Shown piece by piece: positions 63,966 through 64,000 of a stretch of 64,000 nucleotides of DNA. The position numbers and the translations under genes are program-made. Source of the DNA: Gari tellinella (taxonomy: Eukaryota; Mollusca; Bivalvia; Cardiida; Psammobiidae). The notes beneath the pieces were generated by a model. It was not told the origin of the DNA. It ran no database searches and was given only the letters and a program-made list of their open reading frames with translations. The stretch is from assembly GCA_922989275.2 (NCBI GenBank), contig OV277869.1, forward strand, positions 18,437,189-18,501,188, read 5' to 3'. Position 1 is the stretch's first letter, and the number at the start of each line of letters is the position of its first letter.

Positions 63966-64000
63966 GAACTCTATTGTCTTCTTTTGTTATGTTTACCGTT

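Overview
The window is eukaryotic nuclear DNA, AT-rich and dominated by short non-autonomous transposons. It almost certainly comes from a mollusc, most likely a bivalve. Three things point there: a Mab-21/cGAS-like receptor gene, a B-box/beta-propeller TRIM-like gene, and GTCAAGGTCA/GACGGAC-tailed repeats of a kind common in bivalve genomes. The species cannot be fixed from sequence alone. A Dreissena-like heterodont bivalve is a guess. The window shows no bacterial operons, no CRISPR array and no intact transposase.

Layout. 1-3.2 kb: hairpin MITEs and fragments. 3.4-5.1 kb, minus strand: last coding exon of a Mab-21/cGAS-like (cGLR) protein in which two of the three expected metal-binding acids are replaced. 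5.1-9.6 kb: MITEs. 9.65-11.3 kb, plus strand: one-exon B-box + coiled-coil + NHL-like beta-propeller protein without a RING. 11.3-17.6 kb: repeats. 17.6-49.8 kb (perhaps to 54 kb), minus strand: one large multi-exon gene orthologous to ANKAR (ankyrin and armadillo repeat-containing protein), rebuilt here exon by exon from splice sites and reading-frame phase. 49.8-64 kb: no confident gene, only repeats, fragments and one ~840 bp interspersed repeat at the right edge.

ANKAR-like gene. Thirteen exons join without a phase conflict: four ankyrin repeats, then a long armadillo array. A 24-nt phase-symmetric microexon may add an optional 8-residue insert. The S/T/P-rich C-terminal exon does not join in frame with the exon before it, so a small exon is probably missing from my model. 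The 5' end is also uncertain. Two introns carry minisatellites, and one of these consists of 21 tandem copies of the 3' splice site and the first ~22 nt of the next exon.

Repeats. At least ten families of 130-260 bp hairpin elements are present, with different termini (TTAA-flanked, TA-flanked, and CAGGGCT-ended with 6-bp target duplications). Several families with unrelated termini share the same central hairpin, as if a few core modules had been packaged repeatedly into different transposon ends. Nested insertions give a relative chronology. This modular mosaic and the splice-site minisatellite are the most unusual things in the window. The two other genes belong to families with innate-immune roles in animals, but nothing in the sequence shows that they work together.
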